DNA of 48,105 bases, from positions 1 to 48,105 of IMG/VR virus record IMGVR_UViG_3300011116_000169. One strand, 5' to 3'. Positions 14,607 to 22,540 of this stretch are shown here, piece by piece. The position numbers and the translations under genes are program-made. The notes below the pieces were generated by a model. It did not search any database and was not told the origin of the DNA. It saw nothing but the letters and a program-made list of their open reading frames with translations. The stretch is from a virus. Numbering within the stretch: position 1 is the stretch's first letter; every line of letters starts with the position of its first letter.

Positions 14607-14941
14607 GATACAAAGACATTAAAGAATTTAGTCAGCGGTGCGAAGAGCATCCAGATCATCAAAATGGAATGATCTCACATCAAATGTTGCTCGATCGGGC
14701 GCATGAGGAAATTGATGAATTGCGTAAATATATTGAACAACGCACATGGGTTGGCCTGACAGAGAGTGATGTTTCTGATGTTTGTGCAAATAATCATCCG
14801 CTTGATGGAGTTTTTACTTTTGCCCGAGCTATTGAAGCCAAACTCAAGGAGAAGAACACACGGCAGGACGGCGACTGCAAACATTGCGTAAATGGTTGCC
14901 CCGCTTGTGACGCTAGGAGGCAATTAAATGTTTTACCTTGA
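14603..14941 (+). CDS. Small early protein with extra Cys-rich tail, 112 aa
   Basis: Residues 1-85 have a helical head and a WVGLTESDVSDV...FARAIEAKLKEKNT block seen at the C-terminus of many small phage proteins. Here the sequence continues past KEKNT into a Cys-rich tail, CKHCVNGCPAC. The same DNA repeat at 15068-15095 is followed by TGA where this copy has CGG, so the tail may be a read-through of a lost stop. Overlaps the next gene by 14 nt. Confidence 0.7.
   Translation: MRYKDIKEFSQRCEEHPDHQNGMISHQMLLDRAHEEIDELRKYIEQRTWVGLTESDVSDVCANNHPLDGVFTFARAIEAKLKEKNTRQDGDCKHCVNGCPACDARRQLNVLP
14833..14860 (+). repeat. 28-bp direct repeat, copy 1
   Basis: Identical over 28 bp to 15068-15095. It encodes EAKLKEKNT and contains AAGGAGAAGAACACA. 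In this copy the next codon is CGG, so no start or stop is formed. Confidence 0.85.
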
Positions 14942-15098
14942 AACAAACCAACCACATTACCTTGTGTGGCCTGCGCTTGCAGTAGGTATTGATGAAGAAT
15001 TTTGGATTGGGATTGGTTGGTTAAATTTTGAAATTGGTTGGCGTAATGGTGATGGCGGTTGGGGAGATGAAGCCAAACTCAAGGAGAAGAACACATGA
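14928..15098 (+). CDS. Trp-rich small protein, 56 aa
   Basis: ATG at 14928 after TAGGAGGCAATTAA, the best ribosome site in the area. The product is rich in Trp, Gly and Ile (EEFWIGIGWLNFEIGWRNGDGGWG) and ends EAKLKEKNT. Overlaps both neighbours. Not recognised. Confidence 0.65.
   Translation: MFYLETNQPHYLVWPALAVGIDEEFWIGIGWLNFEIGWRNGDGGWGDEAKLKEKNT
15068..15095 (+). repeat. 28-bp direct repeat, copy 2
   Basis: Same 28 bp as 14833-14860; here followed by TGA, giving a stop for the upstream gene and, one base back, the ATG of the next gene. The repeat therefore carries the ribosome site AAGGAG. A shorter third copy (19 nt) lies at 15175-15193. Confidence 0.85.
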
Positions 15099-15193
15099 AA
15101 TACCCGTCTTATTGTTGTCAGAAATGCGGTGAACTTATTGGGTGGCTGGGTCGAGTTCTGCCGTTCCACAAATGCAAGGAGAAGAACACATGA
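15095..15193 (+). CDS. Zinc-finger microprotein, 32 aa
   Basis: ATG overlaps the previous TGA and its own TGA overlaps the next ATG. MKYPSYCCQKCGELIG... ends HKCKEKNT: CxxC plus HxC forms a minimal zinc knuckle. The ribosome site comes from repeat copy 2. Function unknown. Confidence 0.55.
   Translation: MKYPSYCCQKCGELIGWLGRVLPFHKCKEKNT
15175..15193 (+). repeat. Partial third copy of the RBS-carrying repeat
   Basis: The 19 nt here equal 15080-15098, from CAAGGAG through the TGA. It ends the zinc-finger microprotein with KEKNT and provides the ribosome site and ATG of the nuclease gene. Confidence 0.75.
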
Positions 15194-15843
15194 GCTACAC
15201 ATGGTCGTTCTCATCGTTCAAGCAGTATGTCAACTGCCCCAAGCAGTACCAAGAAGTCAAGGTACTGAAAAACTTCTTTGTGAAGCCCACACCGCAGATG
15301 ACCTACGGCAACGAGGTACACAAGGCGCTTGAGAACTACACCAAGGATGGCGCTCCCCTTGCCAAGAACTACGAACGGTTCAAGGCGCTGATGGACACGC
15401 TGTTGGAAATTGATGGCGAGAAGCATCCAGAACTGAAGATGGCTCTGGACAGAGATGGCAACGCCTGTGATTACAACAAGGGATACTGGGTGCGCGGTAT
15501 CGTAGACTTGCTCATCCTTGATGGCGACCTTGCCCACATCCTTGACTACAAGACAGGCAGTAGCAAGTACCCTGACACAAAACAGTTAAAGCTGATGGCG
15601 CTGATGACCTTTGCCAAGTTTCCCGAAGTCATGCGGATCAAGGCTGGTCTGCTGTTTGTGATGCACGACGGGTTCACCACCGAGGAGTACACCCGCGACC
15701 AGATTCCTGCGCTGTGGGATGCGTTCAAGGTTGACCTTGCACGGATGGATGCTTCATACGAAAATGATGTCTGGAATCCAAACCCGACACCGCTGTGCGG
15801 CTGGTGTCCCGTGACAACGTGTGACTTTCATAAAGGACGCTGA
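15190..15843 (+). CDS. Cas4/RecB-like PD-(D/E)XK nuclease with probable Fe-S site, 217 aa
   Basis: Start at ATG 15190 after AAGGAGAAGAACAC. The fold follows RecB/Cas4 nucleases: SFSSFKQYVNCPKQY (C16), GNEVHKALE (H44), VRGIVDLLIL (D106), ILDYKTG (D119, K121), then Q132. Three C-terminal cysteines, C203-x2-C206-x4-C211, with C16 make the four-ligand 4Fe-4S pattern of Cas4 and AddB. It likely trims or cuts DNA during replication or recombination; the SNF2-like helicase 430 nt downstream is a plausible partner. Confidence 0.85.
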   Translation: MSYTWSFSSFKQYVNCPKQYQEVKVLKNFFVKPTPQMTYGNEVHKALENYTKDGAPLAKNYERFKALMDTLLEIDGEKHPELKMALDRDGNACDYNKGYWVRGIVDLLILDGDLAHILDYKTGSSKYPDTKQLKLMALMTFAKFPEVMRIKAGLLFVMHDGFTTEEYTRDQIPALWDAFKVDLARMDASYENDVWNPNPTPLCGWCPVTTCDFHKGR

Positions 15844-15845
15844 CC

Positions 15846-16100
15846 ATGCCATACGTAAACAAACCCCGCCCCTACAAAAAAGAATATGAACAACAGAAAG
15901 ATCGTGGAGAACATGACAACAGAATGGAGCGCCAACGCGCAAGACGAAAGCTCGACGCCAAAGGTGTTGACCGCAGTGGAAAAGATGTTGCACACGTCAA
16001 GGCTTTATCTAAAGGTGGATCAAACAAAGACGGAGTCCGACTTGAGTCACCCAGCAAAAACAGATCGTTTGCGAGGAAGCCCAGTGGTGCAATGAAGTAA
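15846..16100 (+). CDS. HNH-like small basic protein, 84 aa
   Basis: ATG 2 nt after the nuclease stop, after AAAGGACGCTGACC. The C-terminal half GKDVAHVKALSKGGSNKDGVRLESPSKN shows an HNH-like spacing: His in AHVK, a GG turn and a later Asn in KNRS. The N-terminus is Arg/Lys-rich (NRMERQRARRKLD). Likely DNA-binding, possibly a nicking enzyme; no zinc cysteines are seen, so catalysis is uncertain. Confidence 0.55.
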   Translation: MPYVNKPRPYKKEYEQQKDRGEHDNRMERQRARRKLDAKGVDRSGKDVAHVKALSKGGSNKDGVRLESPSKNRSFARKPSGAMK

Positions 16101-16102
16101 TA

Positions 16103-16145
16103 GCCGTTGCTGTAAGGCATGAGTGAGCAGCGGCGGGGGTTTTTT
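16103..16145 (+). terminator. Candidate terminator and start of structured leader
   Basis: GCCGTTGCT (16103-16111) pairs with AGCAGCGGC (16126-16134, one G-T), followed by GGGGG and TTTTTT (16140-16145). Five G between stem and T-run make it imperfect, and the same GGGGG can pair with CCCCCC at 16159-16164 in a second fold. Confidence 0.55.
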
Positions 16146-16231
16146 CCTACGATTTTGGCCCCCCTTTAACCGTGTCAGTCAGGCGGTGTTTTCGAGTTCC
16201 CCTCTCCTTTCGCACGACGGGCTTGACCGAC

Positions 16232-16250
16232 TGACCCCCGTAAGGGGTCA
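16232..16250 (+). promoter_or_regulatory. Leader hairpin before the helicase gene
   Basis: TGACCCC, loop cgtaa, GGGGTCA: a perfect 7-bp stem ending 24 nt before the helicase ATG. GACTGAC (16229-16235), overlapping its left arm, can instead pair with GTCAGTC at 16174-16180, so two folds exclude each other. A regulatory switch is possible but unproven. Confidence 0.5.
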
Positions 16251-16274
16251 AAGTTTCATTCAGTAAAGGATAGT

Positions 16275-17831
16275 ATGCAAGTCATTGACAACACAGCGGT
16301 ACATTTGAAAGTACCGTCACACCAACTTAATTACTTGGTCGGGCACATTGAAAGGTGCGAGGTACTAAGTGACGACGGCAAGTTTGTCGAAGTGCTGGTG
16401 TATCTTGGCATCAAAGAGATGCAACATCTCATGAAGCTTTACGGGGAAGCGCCTTCCCCCATGCCCCATGAGTATGACTGGCCCGGAATGTATACGCCAT
16501 TCGTCCACCAGAAAACCACTGCCTCATACCTTGCCCTAAGACAGCGCGCGTTCTGTTTCAATGAAGCAGGCACAGGCAAGACATCGTCAGTCATCTGGGC
16601 GGCAGACTACCTGATGAAAGAGAAGCTGGTCAAGCGGGTGCTGGTCATCTGCCCACTCTCAATCATGTACTCCGCATGGCAGGCTGACATCTTTAAGACA
16701 GCGATGCACCGCACCGTTGGCGTGGCGTATGGCGACACAAACAAACGCAAAAAAGTCATCAACGGAGAGTATGAATTCGTCATCATCAATTTCGACGGAG
16801 TGGGGACAGTCTCCGAAGAAATAAGTAAAGCAGGGTTTGACCTAATTGTGATTGACGAAGCGAACGCATATAAAACGGTAACGACAAAACGCTGGAAAAT
16901 TTTGGCAAAACTGATCCTTCCCTCAACTCGTCTTTGGATGATGACAGGCACGCCTGCCTCTCAGTCTCCACTGGATGCGTTTGGCTTGGCAAAGCTGGTC
17001 AACCCAGCAGGAGTACCCAAGTACATGACATCATGGCGTGACAAGGTGATGTATCCGATCACGCGGTTCAAGTGGGTTCCCAAACCTTCTGCGCAGACCG
17101 ATGTGTTCAACGCCTTGCAACCTGCAATCAGATTCAAGAAGTCTGAATGTACCGACTTGCCAGAGGTGGTGTATCAGACGAGAGAAATTCCGCTGACACC
17201 GCAGGTGACGAAATACTACAACTGGCTGAAGAACCAACTGCTCATTGAGGCAGCAGGAGAAACAGTCAGCGCAGTCAATGCGGCAGCCAAGCTCACCAAG
17301 CTGTTGCAGATTGCTGGTGGCGCGGTCTATACCGACGACAAGGAAGTCATTGAGTTTGATGTATCTCCAAGGCTCAACGCCTTGATGGAGGTGCTGGAGG
17401 AGACCGATAACAAGGTCATTGTGTTTGTGCCGTACAGCCACACCATTCAATTGGTAGCGCGGTTTTTAAATCAACAAGGAGTGGTAAATGAAATCATAGA
17501 AGGAAGCGTCAGTGCAAGGATGCGCGGCGACATCATCAATCGGTTTCAAACCGAGAAGAACCCAAAGGTGCTGGTTATCCAGCCACAAGCGGCCTCGCAT
17601 GGGGTGACGCTGACCGCCGCTGACACGGTGGTATTTTGGTCGCCTGTCATGAGCGTGGAAACGTACATACAGTGTATTGCTCGTATTGACCGAGTCGGGC
17701 AGGTCAACAGTATGACGGTGGTGCATCTCCAAGGCGCGGAGGTTGAGCGCAGGGTGTACCAGATGCTCCAAGGCAAGGTAGATTCGCACGAGAAGCTGGT
17801 CGATCTTTACAAACAGGAGATGGGGATATGA
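16275..17831 (+). CDS. SNF2-type superfamily 2 helicase, 518 aa
   Basis: ATG after TAAAGGATAGT. Walker A EAGTGKTSS (97-105), motif Ia-like VLVICPLSIMYSAW, a DEAN box (194-197), motif III MMTGTPASQSP, and motif VI IQCIARIDRVGQ near 465-477. The two RecA folds and the RxxRxGQ-type motif VI match SNF2-family helicases encoded by many phages. Likely a DNA translocase in replication, recombination or repair. Overlaps the next gene by 4 nt. Confidence 0.92.
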   Translation: MQVIDNTAVHLKVPSHQLNYLVGHIERCEVLSDDGKFVEVLVYLGIKEMQHLMKLYGEAPSPMPHEYDWPGMYTPFVHQKTTASYLALRQRAFCFNEAGTGKTSSVIWAADYLMKEKLVKRVLVICPLSIMYSAWQADIFKTAMHRTVGVAYGDTNKRKKVINGEYEFVIINFDGVGTVSEEISKAGFDLIVIDEANAYKTVTTKRWKILAKLILPSTRLWMMTGTPASQSPLDAFGLAKLVNPAGVPKYMTSWRDKVMYPITRFKWVPKPSAQTDVFNALQPAIRFKKSECTDLPEVVYQTREIPLTPQVTKYYNWLKNQLLIEAAGETVSAVNAAAKLTKLLQIAGGAVYTDDKEVIEFDVSPRLNALMEVLEETDNKVIVFVPYSHTIQLVARFLNQQGVVNEIIEGSVSARMRGDIINRFQTEKNPKVLVIQPQAASHGVTLTAADTVVFWSPVMSVETYIQCIARIDRVGQVNSMTVVHLQGAEVERRVYQMLQGKVDSHEKLVDLYKQEMGI

Positions 17832-18247
17832 GCGCAGTCGAAGAAATTGAAGACACAAAATTAGATGAATTGGTCAAGGTATACTTGACAATTCGTTCAG
17901 CCCGTGAGAAGATGAAGGCTGAGTGGGAAGTCCAAGACAGGGCGCTGGAGGATGAGATGAAAGTCCTTGAGCAAAACTTCATGGTGACCTGCAATGAGAG
18001 CAATGCCAAAAGTATCCGCACAAACAACGGCACGGTGATTCGCAAGTTGAACGAACGCTTCACTGTTGCAGATGGCGAAAGCTTCAGGAAGTTTGTGTTG
18101 GAGAACGAAGCGGTTGACCTGTTGGAAGCACGTATCCATCAGGGCAACTTCAAAGAATTCATTAAGGAACGGCAAGACGATGGACTGCCGCCCGGAGTGA
18201 ATGTGATGAGGGAGTTCACGATTGTTGTGCGCAAACCCTCGAATTAA
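17828..18247 (+). CDS. Hypothetical protein coupled to the helicase, 139 aa
   Basis: ATG overlaps the helicase stop, with GGAG upstream. N-terminal 55 residues are a long charged helix (LTIRSAREKMKAEWEVQDRA) followed by a compact domain with IRTNNGTVIRKLNERFTV. Resembles small phage proteins near recombination or replication genes, but I cannot name the family. Likely works with the helicase or the ssDNA-binding protein. Confidence 0.65.
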   Translation: MSAVEEIEDTKLDELVKVYLTIRSAREKMKAEWEVQDRALEDEMKVLEQNFMVTCNESNAKSIRTNNGTVIRKLNERFTVADGESFRKFVLENEAVDLLEARIHQGNFKEFIKERQDDGLPPGVNVMREFTIVVRKPSN

Positions 18248-18275
18248 TCAGTCAATTCAGTAACAAGGAAATCAA

Positions 18276-19112
18276 ATGAGTACAGATCTCGCAACAATGT
18301 TCAGTGGTGCAATGGTTCCCGTTGAGGGCTTGGATGAAGACACACTTGCCGTAGCAGGCGGTGCGCGTTCCAACAAACGCATCTCGATCAAAGGCGGTGT
18401 ATTCCGCAAGTACGCAGGTGGCAAGGAAATCGGTGCGATTGAAGACCGCCACATGAACGTCATCTTTGTGAAGATGGCACACAAAGCATCTCGTATGTTC
18501 TACGAGGGTACATATCAAGAAGGTCAGAAGATCAGCCCGAACTGCTGGTCAACAGACTCAGAGACTCCTGACGCTGATGTCAAGACTCCTTTGGCAAGCA
18601 AGTGCGCAGACTGCGACAAGGCTGTTAAAGGTTCTGGTCAAGGCGGTACAGGCACAGCTTGCCGCCTGTCATGGCGCACTGCCGTAGTGCTGCCCAACGA
18701 TCCCGCTGGCGACGTGATGCAGTTGGTTTTGCCCGCTACATCTGCCTTCGGTAAAGAAGACAATGGTCGTTTTCCATTCCGTCCCTACATCCAGCACCTC
18801 GCGTCTCACAACGTAAGCGCTGGCCGGGTGATTACTAAGATGGCCTTCGACACAAAATCTCCTACACCAAAGGTTTTGTTCAGTCCCGCTGGTAAGGTGG
18901 AAGACGCAGACTTGCAAACCATTGCACGCCAGTCAAAAAGCCCAGCCGCTGAAGCCGCCATCAAGATGAATGTCTATCAGGCAGACACCACTGGCGAAAC
19001 AGAAGTTGCACAACCCGAGGAAGTCGCTGAACCCACAAAGGTAGCGTCAACCAAGCCCGCCGCTGACGACAAAAACATCACCGACGTGGTCAAAAAGTGG
19101 TCTAAGAAATAA
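18276..19112 (+). CDS. Putative ssDNA-binding protein with zinc cysteines, 278 aa
   Basis: ATG after CAAGGAAATCAA. Residues 1-195 form a likely OB-type beta-rich core with four cysteines (PNCW, CADC, TACR), a pattern seen in phage replication proteins of unknown fold. Residues about 228-262 are acidic and low in complexity (TGETEVAQPEEVAEP), ending KKWSKK; acidic tails are usual in phage ssDNA-binding proteins. Place between helicase and primase supports this. Assignment is by composition and context. Confidence 0.5.
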   Translation: MSTDLATMFSGAMVPVEGLDEDTLAVAGGARSNKRISIKGGVFRKYAGGKEIGAIEDRHMNVIFVKMAHKASRMFYEGTYQEGQKISPNCWSTDSETPDADVKTPLASKCADCDKAVKGSGQGGTGTACRLSWRTAVVLPNDPAGDVMQLVLPATSAFGKEDNGRFPFRPYIQHLASHNVSAGRVITKMAFDTKSPTPKVLFSPAGKVEDADLQTIARQSKSPAAEAAIKMNVYQADTTGETEVAQPEEVAEPTKVASTKPAADDKNITDVVKKWSKK

Positions 19113-19121
19113 GGAGTAAGG

Positions 19122-19442
19122 ATGCCACGGACATACAGTAAACAGTTCATTGCGGGGTTAGAACAAGCCAACCCAAATAGGGCAGGGATTGCCCTAGCTC
19201 ATGCGTGCGTTGCAGGAAATCTGCCCGCAAAGTATGTAGCATATGCGTTGGAGGTAACTCGGATGACGGTTTTCAGTTGGTTCCGTGGCGGTCACATCCG
19301 TCATAAGAATTTGCTGAAGATCGAGGCGATCACCGATCTGATCGAGAGCGACACCGCTAAGGGGATCCTTCCAGCAAAAAGCAACGCAGAAGCGAAAGCT
19401 TATCTTGAAGACATGGTCGGGAGGTCATTCGACAAGAAGTAA
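19122..19442 (+). CDS. HTH DNA-binding protein, 106 aa
   Basis: ATG after AAGGAGTAAGG. Residues 32-62 (LPAKYVAYALEVTRMTVFSWFRGGHIRHKN) form a helix-turn-helix. Could be a replication initiator accessory or transcription regulator; hairpin and terminator sites follow its stop. Confidence 0.7.
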   Translation: MPRTYSKQFIAGLEQANPNRAGIALAHACVAGNLPAKYVAYALEVTRMTVFSWFRGGHIRHKNLLKIEAITDLIESDTAKGILPAKSNAEAKAYLEDMVGRSFDKK

Positions 19443-19443
19443 A

Positions 19444-19457
19444 CGGAGGCGACTCCG
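19444..19457 (+). other. Small GNRA-loop hairpin
   Basis: CGGAG, loop gcga, CTCCG directly after the HTH gene stop. A perfect 5-bp stem with a GNRA tetraloop, stable as RNA. It may protect the mRNA end or bind a protein. Confidence 0.5.
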
Positions 19458-19470
19458 ACATCATCAACCA

Positions 19471-19494
19471 GAGCGAGCATAGTCTCGCTCTTTT
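19471..19494 (+). terminator. Rho-independent terminator before primase-helicase gene
   Basis: GAGCGAG, 6-nt loop, CTCGCTC, then TTTT. A perfect 7-bp GC-rich stem and a short T-run, so read-through into the primase-helicase gene at 19510 is likely partial; no separate promoter for that gene is evident. Confidence 0.7.
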
Positions 19495-19509
19495 CAACTC
19501 TGGCAGCAC

Positions 19510-22356
19510 ATGTTAAAACAATTCTACGAGAAAGCATTGCCAAGTCAGGGTGTCTATTGTGTCAGTGGTTTGACCAACGGGAGAATGGCAAACCGATTCG
19601 CAGAGACACTCGACGGCGTAATCGAAGAAATCGAAAAACTCAAAAGCAAGAAAGCAGATGTATTTGTAGCACTGGGGACATTTGAAGGATACAGTCGTAA
19701 AGCAGATGACTGTTTGTTTGTCAGGTCATTCTTCATCGATCTGGATGTAGGTGAAGGCAAGAAATGCACAACCAAAGAGGATGCCCACGCAGAGATTGAA
19801 AATCTTCTTTTACAGACAGGACTACCAGAACCAGTAAGGATTGATTCAGGTGGTGGCATACACGCCTACTGGATTATGGACACAGACATCCCCAAGGATG
19901 AATGGAAGCCAGCCGCAGAGGTATTCAAATCACTTTGCCTACAGTACGCTGCGATCGACCCCGTGGTTACAGCAGATGCCGCACGAATCATGCGGTGTCC
20001 CGAGACATTCAATTACAAGACAGGAACCCCACGCCCCACGTCAGTCATCACTGATGAGATCCACGTATATAGCTGGGTGGAATTCAAAGCGTTCTTGATG
20101 GGTGAGGAAGGCGAGATCAAACCACAAGAGCCAGTCAAATTTGACGACGTGCTTGCAAGCGTGCCCAAAGGTTTGGATGAAGATACCAAGGCGATGCTCA
20201 AGCTGGACAACTTCCCGCGTAAGTTTGAGGTCTTGGCACAGAAAAGCGTAGATGAAGAAGGCGGGTGCGCGCAGGTCAAATTCATGTGCGAGAACGTGCA
20301 GACTTTGGAAGAACCTTTATGGCGGGCTGGTCTATCGCTTGCCAAGTTTTGTGATGATGGCGCTACTGCCATTCATGAATTTTCAGAAGATCATCCGGAA
20401 TACACCCATGCAAAAACAGAAGAAAAAGCAAACGCCATTCCTGCTCCACGAACCTGCGCTTGGTTCATCGACAACTATCCCGACCGATGCAACGGGTGCC
20501 AGCACAGAGGGAAGATTGTCAGCCCCATATCCCTTGCCCGAGAGTTCACTCCAGCACCAAAAACAAATAAGGAGGAACCAATATGGGAAGTACCGAATAC
20601 CCAAACGGTTCCTGATTTCCCAGACCTACTGATGCCTTTTGTGCGGGGGCAGCACGGCGGTATTTATTTCGTCCCCCCACCAAAGGTTGACAAAAAGGGT
20701 GTCAAGCACCAAGACGATCCAGTCCTTATCTTGTCCCATGACTTGTATCCCGTATCCCGCATGGTCAGCCCACTTGATGGCGAGTGCTTGCAAATGCGTC
20801 TTGTATTACCAAAAGACGGGCATCGTGAGTTCCTCCTGCCAATGAAGCATGTTTATGCCAAGGAAGCTCTCAAAGCAATAATGTCAAGCAACGGGGTATT
20901 TTTTGCATCACACCACGATCAACACATTATGAATTACGTAATTAAATGGGGGCAGTACCTCCAGACCACAGAAGCTGCCTTGCAAATGCGTATGCAAATG
21001 GGGTGGACAAAAGAAAGATCCGTTGATACTGAAGAATGGCCTAAACGAAGTTTTGTAATTGGTAAGAAAGAAATTACTTACAAAGGCGAAATGGCTGATG
21101 CACCATCATCCCCGTTTGTTAAAGGCTTGTCCAAACACCTTATCCAACACGGTACATTCCAGCGTTGGCGTGAGTCAATGGATTATTTAAGCACTCCCGG
21201 CTTTGAGTTACACGCGTTTGCATCCATGAGTGGGCTTGGTTCTCCATTGATGTGCTACACAAACACTTCTGGCGTAGTTATGAGTCTTTTTGGCGATTCC
21301 GGTAATGCCAAGACAGGCGCGATGTACGCAGGGCTGAGTATGTTTGGACATCCTAAAAACATGAGTGTGGTGGACGGCACTGACAATGGTTTTACAGGGC
21401 GTTACCTTGGCCTACACAGCTTGATGTTTGGGTTGGATGAGGTTGGTGACAAGGACGGTAAAGAGCTTGGCAAGTTGATACACAACGTATCTCATGGTAA
21501 AGCCAAGATCAGGATGCAAGCATCTGTTAACGCCGAACGTGAATATGAGATGTCTGCTTCATTGATTGCGGTGATTACTTCAAACCACGGTGTATATGGC
21601 ATATTGGAAGCCGCCAAATCAAATCCTAATGGAGAAGCGGCTAGGTTGATTGAGTTTGTAGTCAAACGCCCCGAGTTGCTTCAGAAAAATACAAAGTTAG
21701 GCGCGTACATTTTTGATGCGTTCAATTACAACTACGGGCACGCTGGCCCGATGTTCATCAAAGAAGTCATTACCCGTGGCGACAATTATGTGACGGATCA
21801 CATCCTTGCATGGGAAGATAAATTTATCCGCGACTTTGGTAACCACGTTGAGTATCGGTTCTATCAGAACTTGCTTGGCGTCAACATGGCTGCGGGGACG
21901 ATTGCCAATGAACATAACATTACAGCGTATGCCTTAGAACGGACGTACGAGGCTACTGTTGCCAGCATGATTGAGATCCGTGAGAAAGTTATCAGGGTCA
22001 ATCGTTCAGATTACCCATCCATGCTTGCTGACTTCATCAACCGCAACATGGCAAACATCCTCGTGATTAAAGATGGCAAGGTGACAATGGAGCCAAGAGG
22101 CCCCATCGTTGCGCGGATTGTCAGTGAAGAAAGTCTTGTGCAAGTATCCAAGGCAGAACTGAAGAAGTTCCTTGCAGAACGCAAGATCAGCACGCGGGAG
22201 TTTGAGGCCGATATGCGGGCGCGCGGTAAGCTGATTGATGACAAGAAGGGGCGTCTGACGACTGGCTGGAAGAACGCGATCAGTGTTGATCCAGCCTATC
22301 TGTATTGGTTCAAGACTGAATTGCCAACCGAATTGATTGATGATTCAGATTCCTGA
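19510..22356 (+). CDS. Primase-helicase, AEP-like plus DUF927-like AAA+, 948 aa
   Basis: N-terminal primase of archaeo-eukaryotic type: FFIDLDVG (D77, D79) and SGGGIHAYW with H118. A Cys-containing helical domain follows near 250-345 (CENVQ ... PRTCAWF ... CNGCQ). The C-terminal half is a DUF927-like P-loop ATPase: Walker A GDSGNAKT (595-602), Walker B LMFGLDEVG (D643, E644). Such fusions prime and unwind the fork in phages lacking DnaB/DnaG, and no DnaB is seen here. The ribosome site is weak (CTGGCAG). Confidence 0.85.
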   Translation: MLKQFYEKALPSQGVYCVSGLTNGRMANRFAETLDGVIEEIEKLKSKKADVFVALGTFEGYSRKADDCLFVRSFFIDLDVGEGKKCTTKEDAHAEIENLLLQTGLPEPVRIDSGGGIHAYWIMDTDIPKDEWKPAAEVFKSLCLQYAAIDPVVTADAARIMRCPETFNYKTGTPRPTSVITDEIHVYSWVEFKAFLMGEEGEIKPQEPVKFDDVLASVPKGLDEDTKAMLKLDNFPRKFEVLAQKSVDEEGGCAQVKFMCENVQTLEEPLWRAGLSLAKFCDDGATAIHEFSEDHPEYTHAKTEEKANAIPAPRTCAWFIDNYPDRCNGCQHRGKIVSPISLAREFTPAPKTNKEEPIWEVPNTQTVPDFPDLLMPFVRGQHGGIYFVPPPKVDKKGVKHQDDPVLILSHDLYPVSRMVSPLDGECLQMRLVLPKDGHREFLLPMKHVYAKEALKAIMSSNGVFFASHHDQHIMNYVIKWGQYLQTTEAALQMRMQMGWTKERSVDTEEWPKRSFVIGKKEITYKGEMADAPSSPFVKGLSKHLIQHGTFQRWRESMDYLSTPGFELHAFASMSGLGSPLMCYTNTSGVVMSLFGDSGNAKTGAMYAGLSMFGHPKNMSVVDGTDNGFTGRYLGLHSLMFGLDEVGDKDGKELGKLIHNVSHGKAKIRMQASVNAEREYEMSASLIAVITSNHGVYGILEAAKSNPNGEAARLIEFVVKRPELLQKNTKLGAYIFDAFNYNYGHAGPMFIKEVITRGDNYVTDHILAWEDKFIRDFGNHVEYRFYQNLLGVNMAAGTIANEHNITAYALERTYEATVASMIEIREKVIRVNRSDYPSMLADFINRNMANILVIKDGKVTMEPRGPIVARIVSEESLVQVSKAELKKFLAERKISTREFEADMRARGKLIDDKKGRLTTGWKNAISVDPAYLYWFKTELPTELIDDSDS

Positions 22357-22540
22357 GCCAGAGTGGATCTTTCCGTTTGATTCAATGGAGGTGGGGGATA
22401 GCTTTTTTATCCCTACCCTCCGCTTCGCTGAGATGATCTATGCCATCGACTGCGGGTCTAAACGCGCAGGCATCAAAGTGAAGTCTTACATTGCAGCCAA
22501 GGATAACCACCTCGGGGTGCGCACATGGCGCATCCGTTAA
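22340..22540 (+). CDS. Conserved small phage protein, 66 aa
   Basis: ATG at 22340 within the end of the primase gene. The pattern FPFDSMEVGDSFFIPTLRF... GIKVKSYIAAKDNHLGVRTWRI matches a small protein common in phage replication regions, unknown role. Its TAA overlaps the stop of the convergent gene at 22537. Confidence 0.75.
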   Translation: MIQIPEPEWIFPFDSMEVGDSFFIPTLRFAEMIYAIDCGSKRAGIKVKSYIAAKDNHLGVRTWRIR

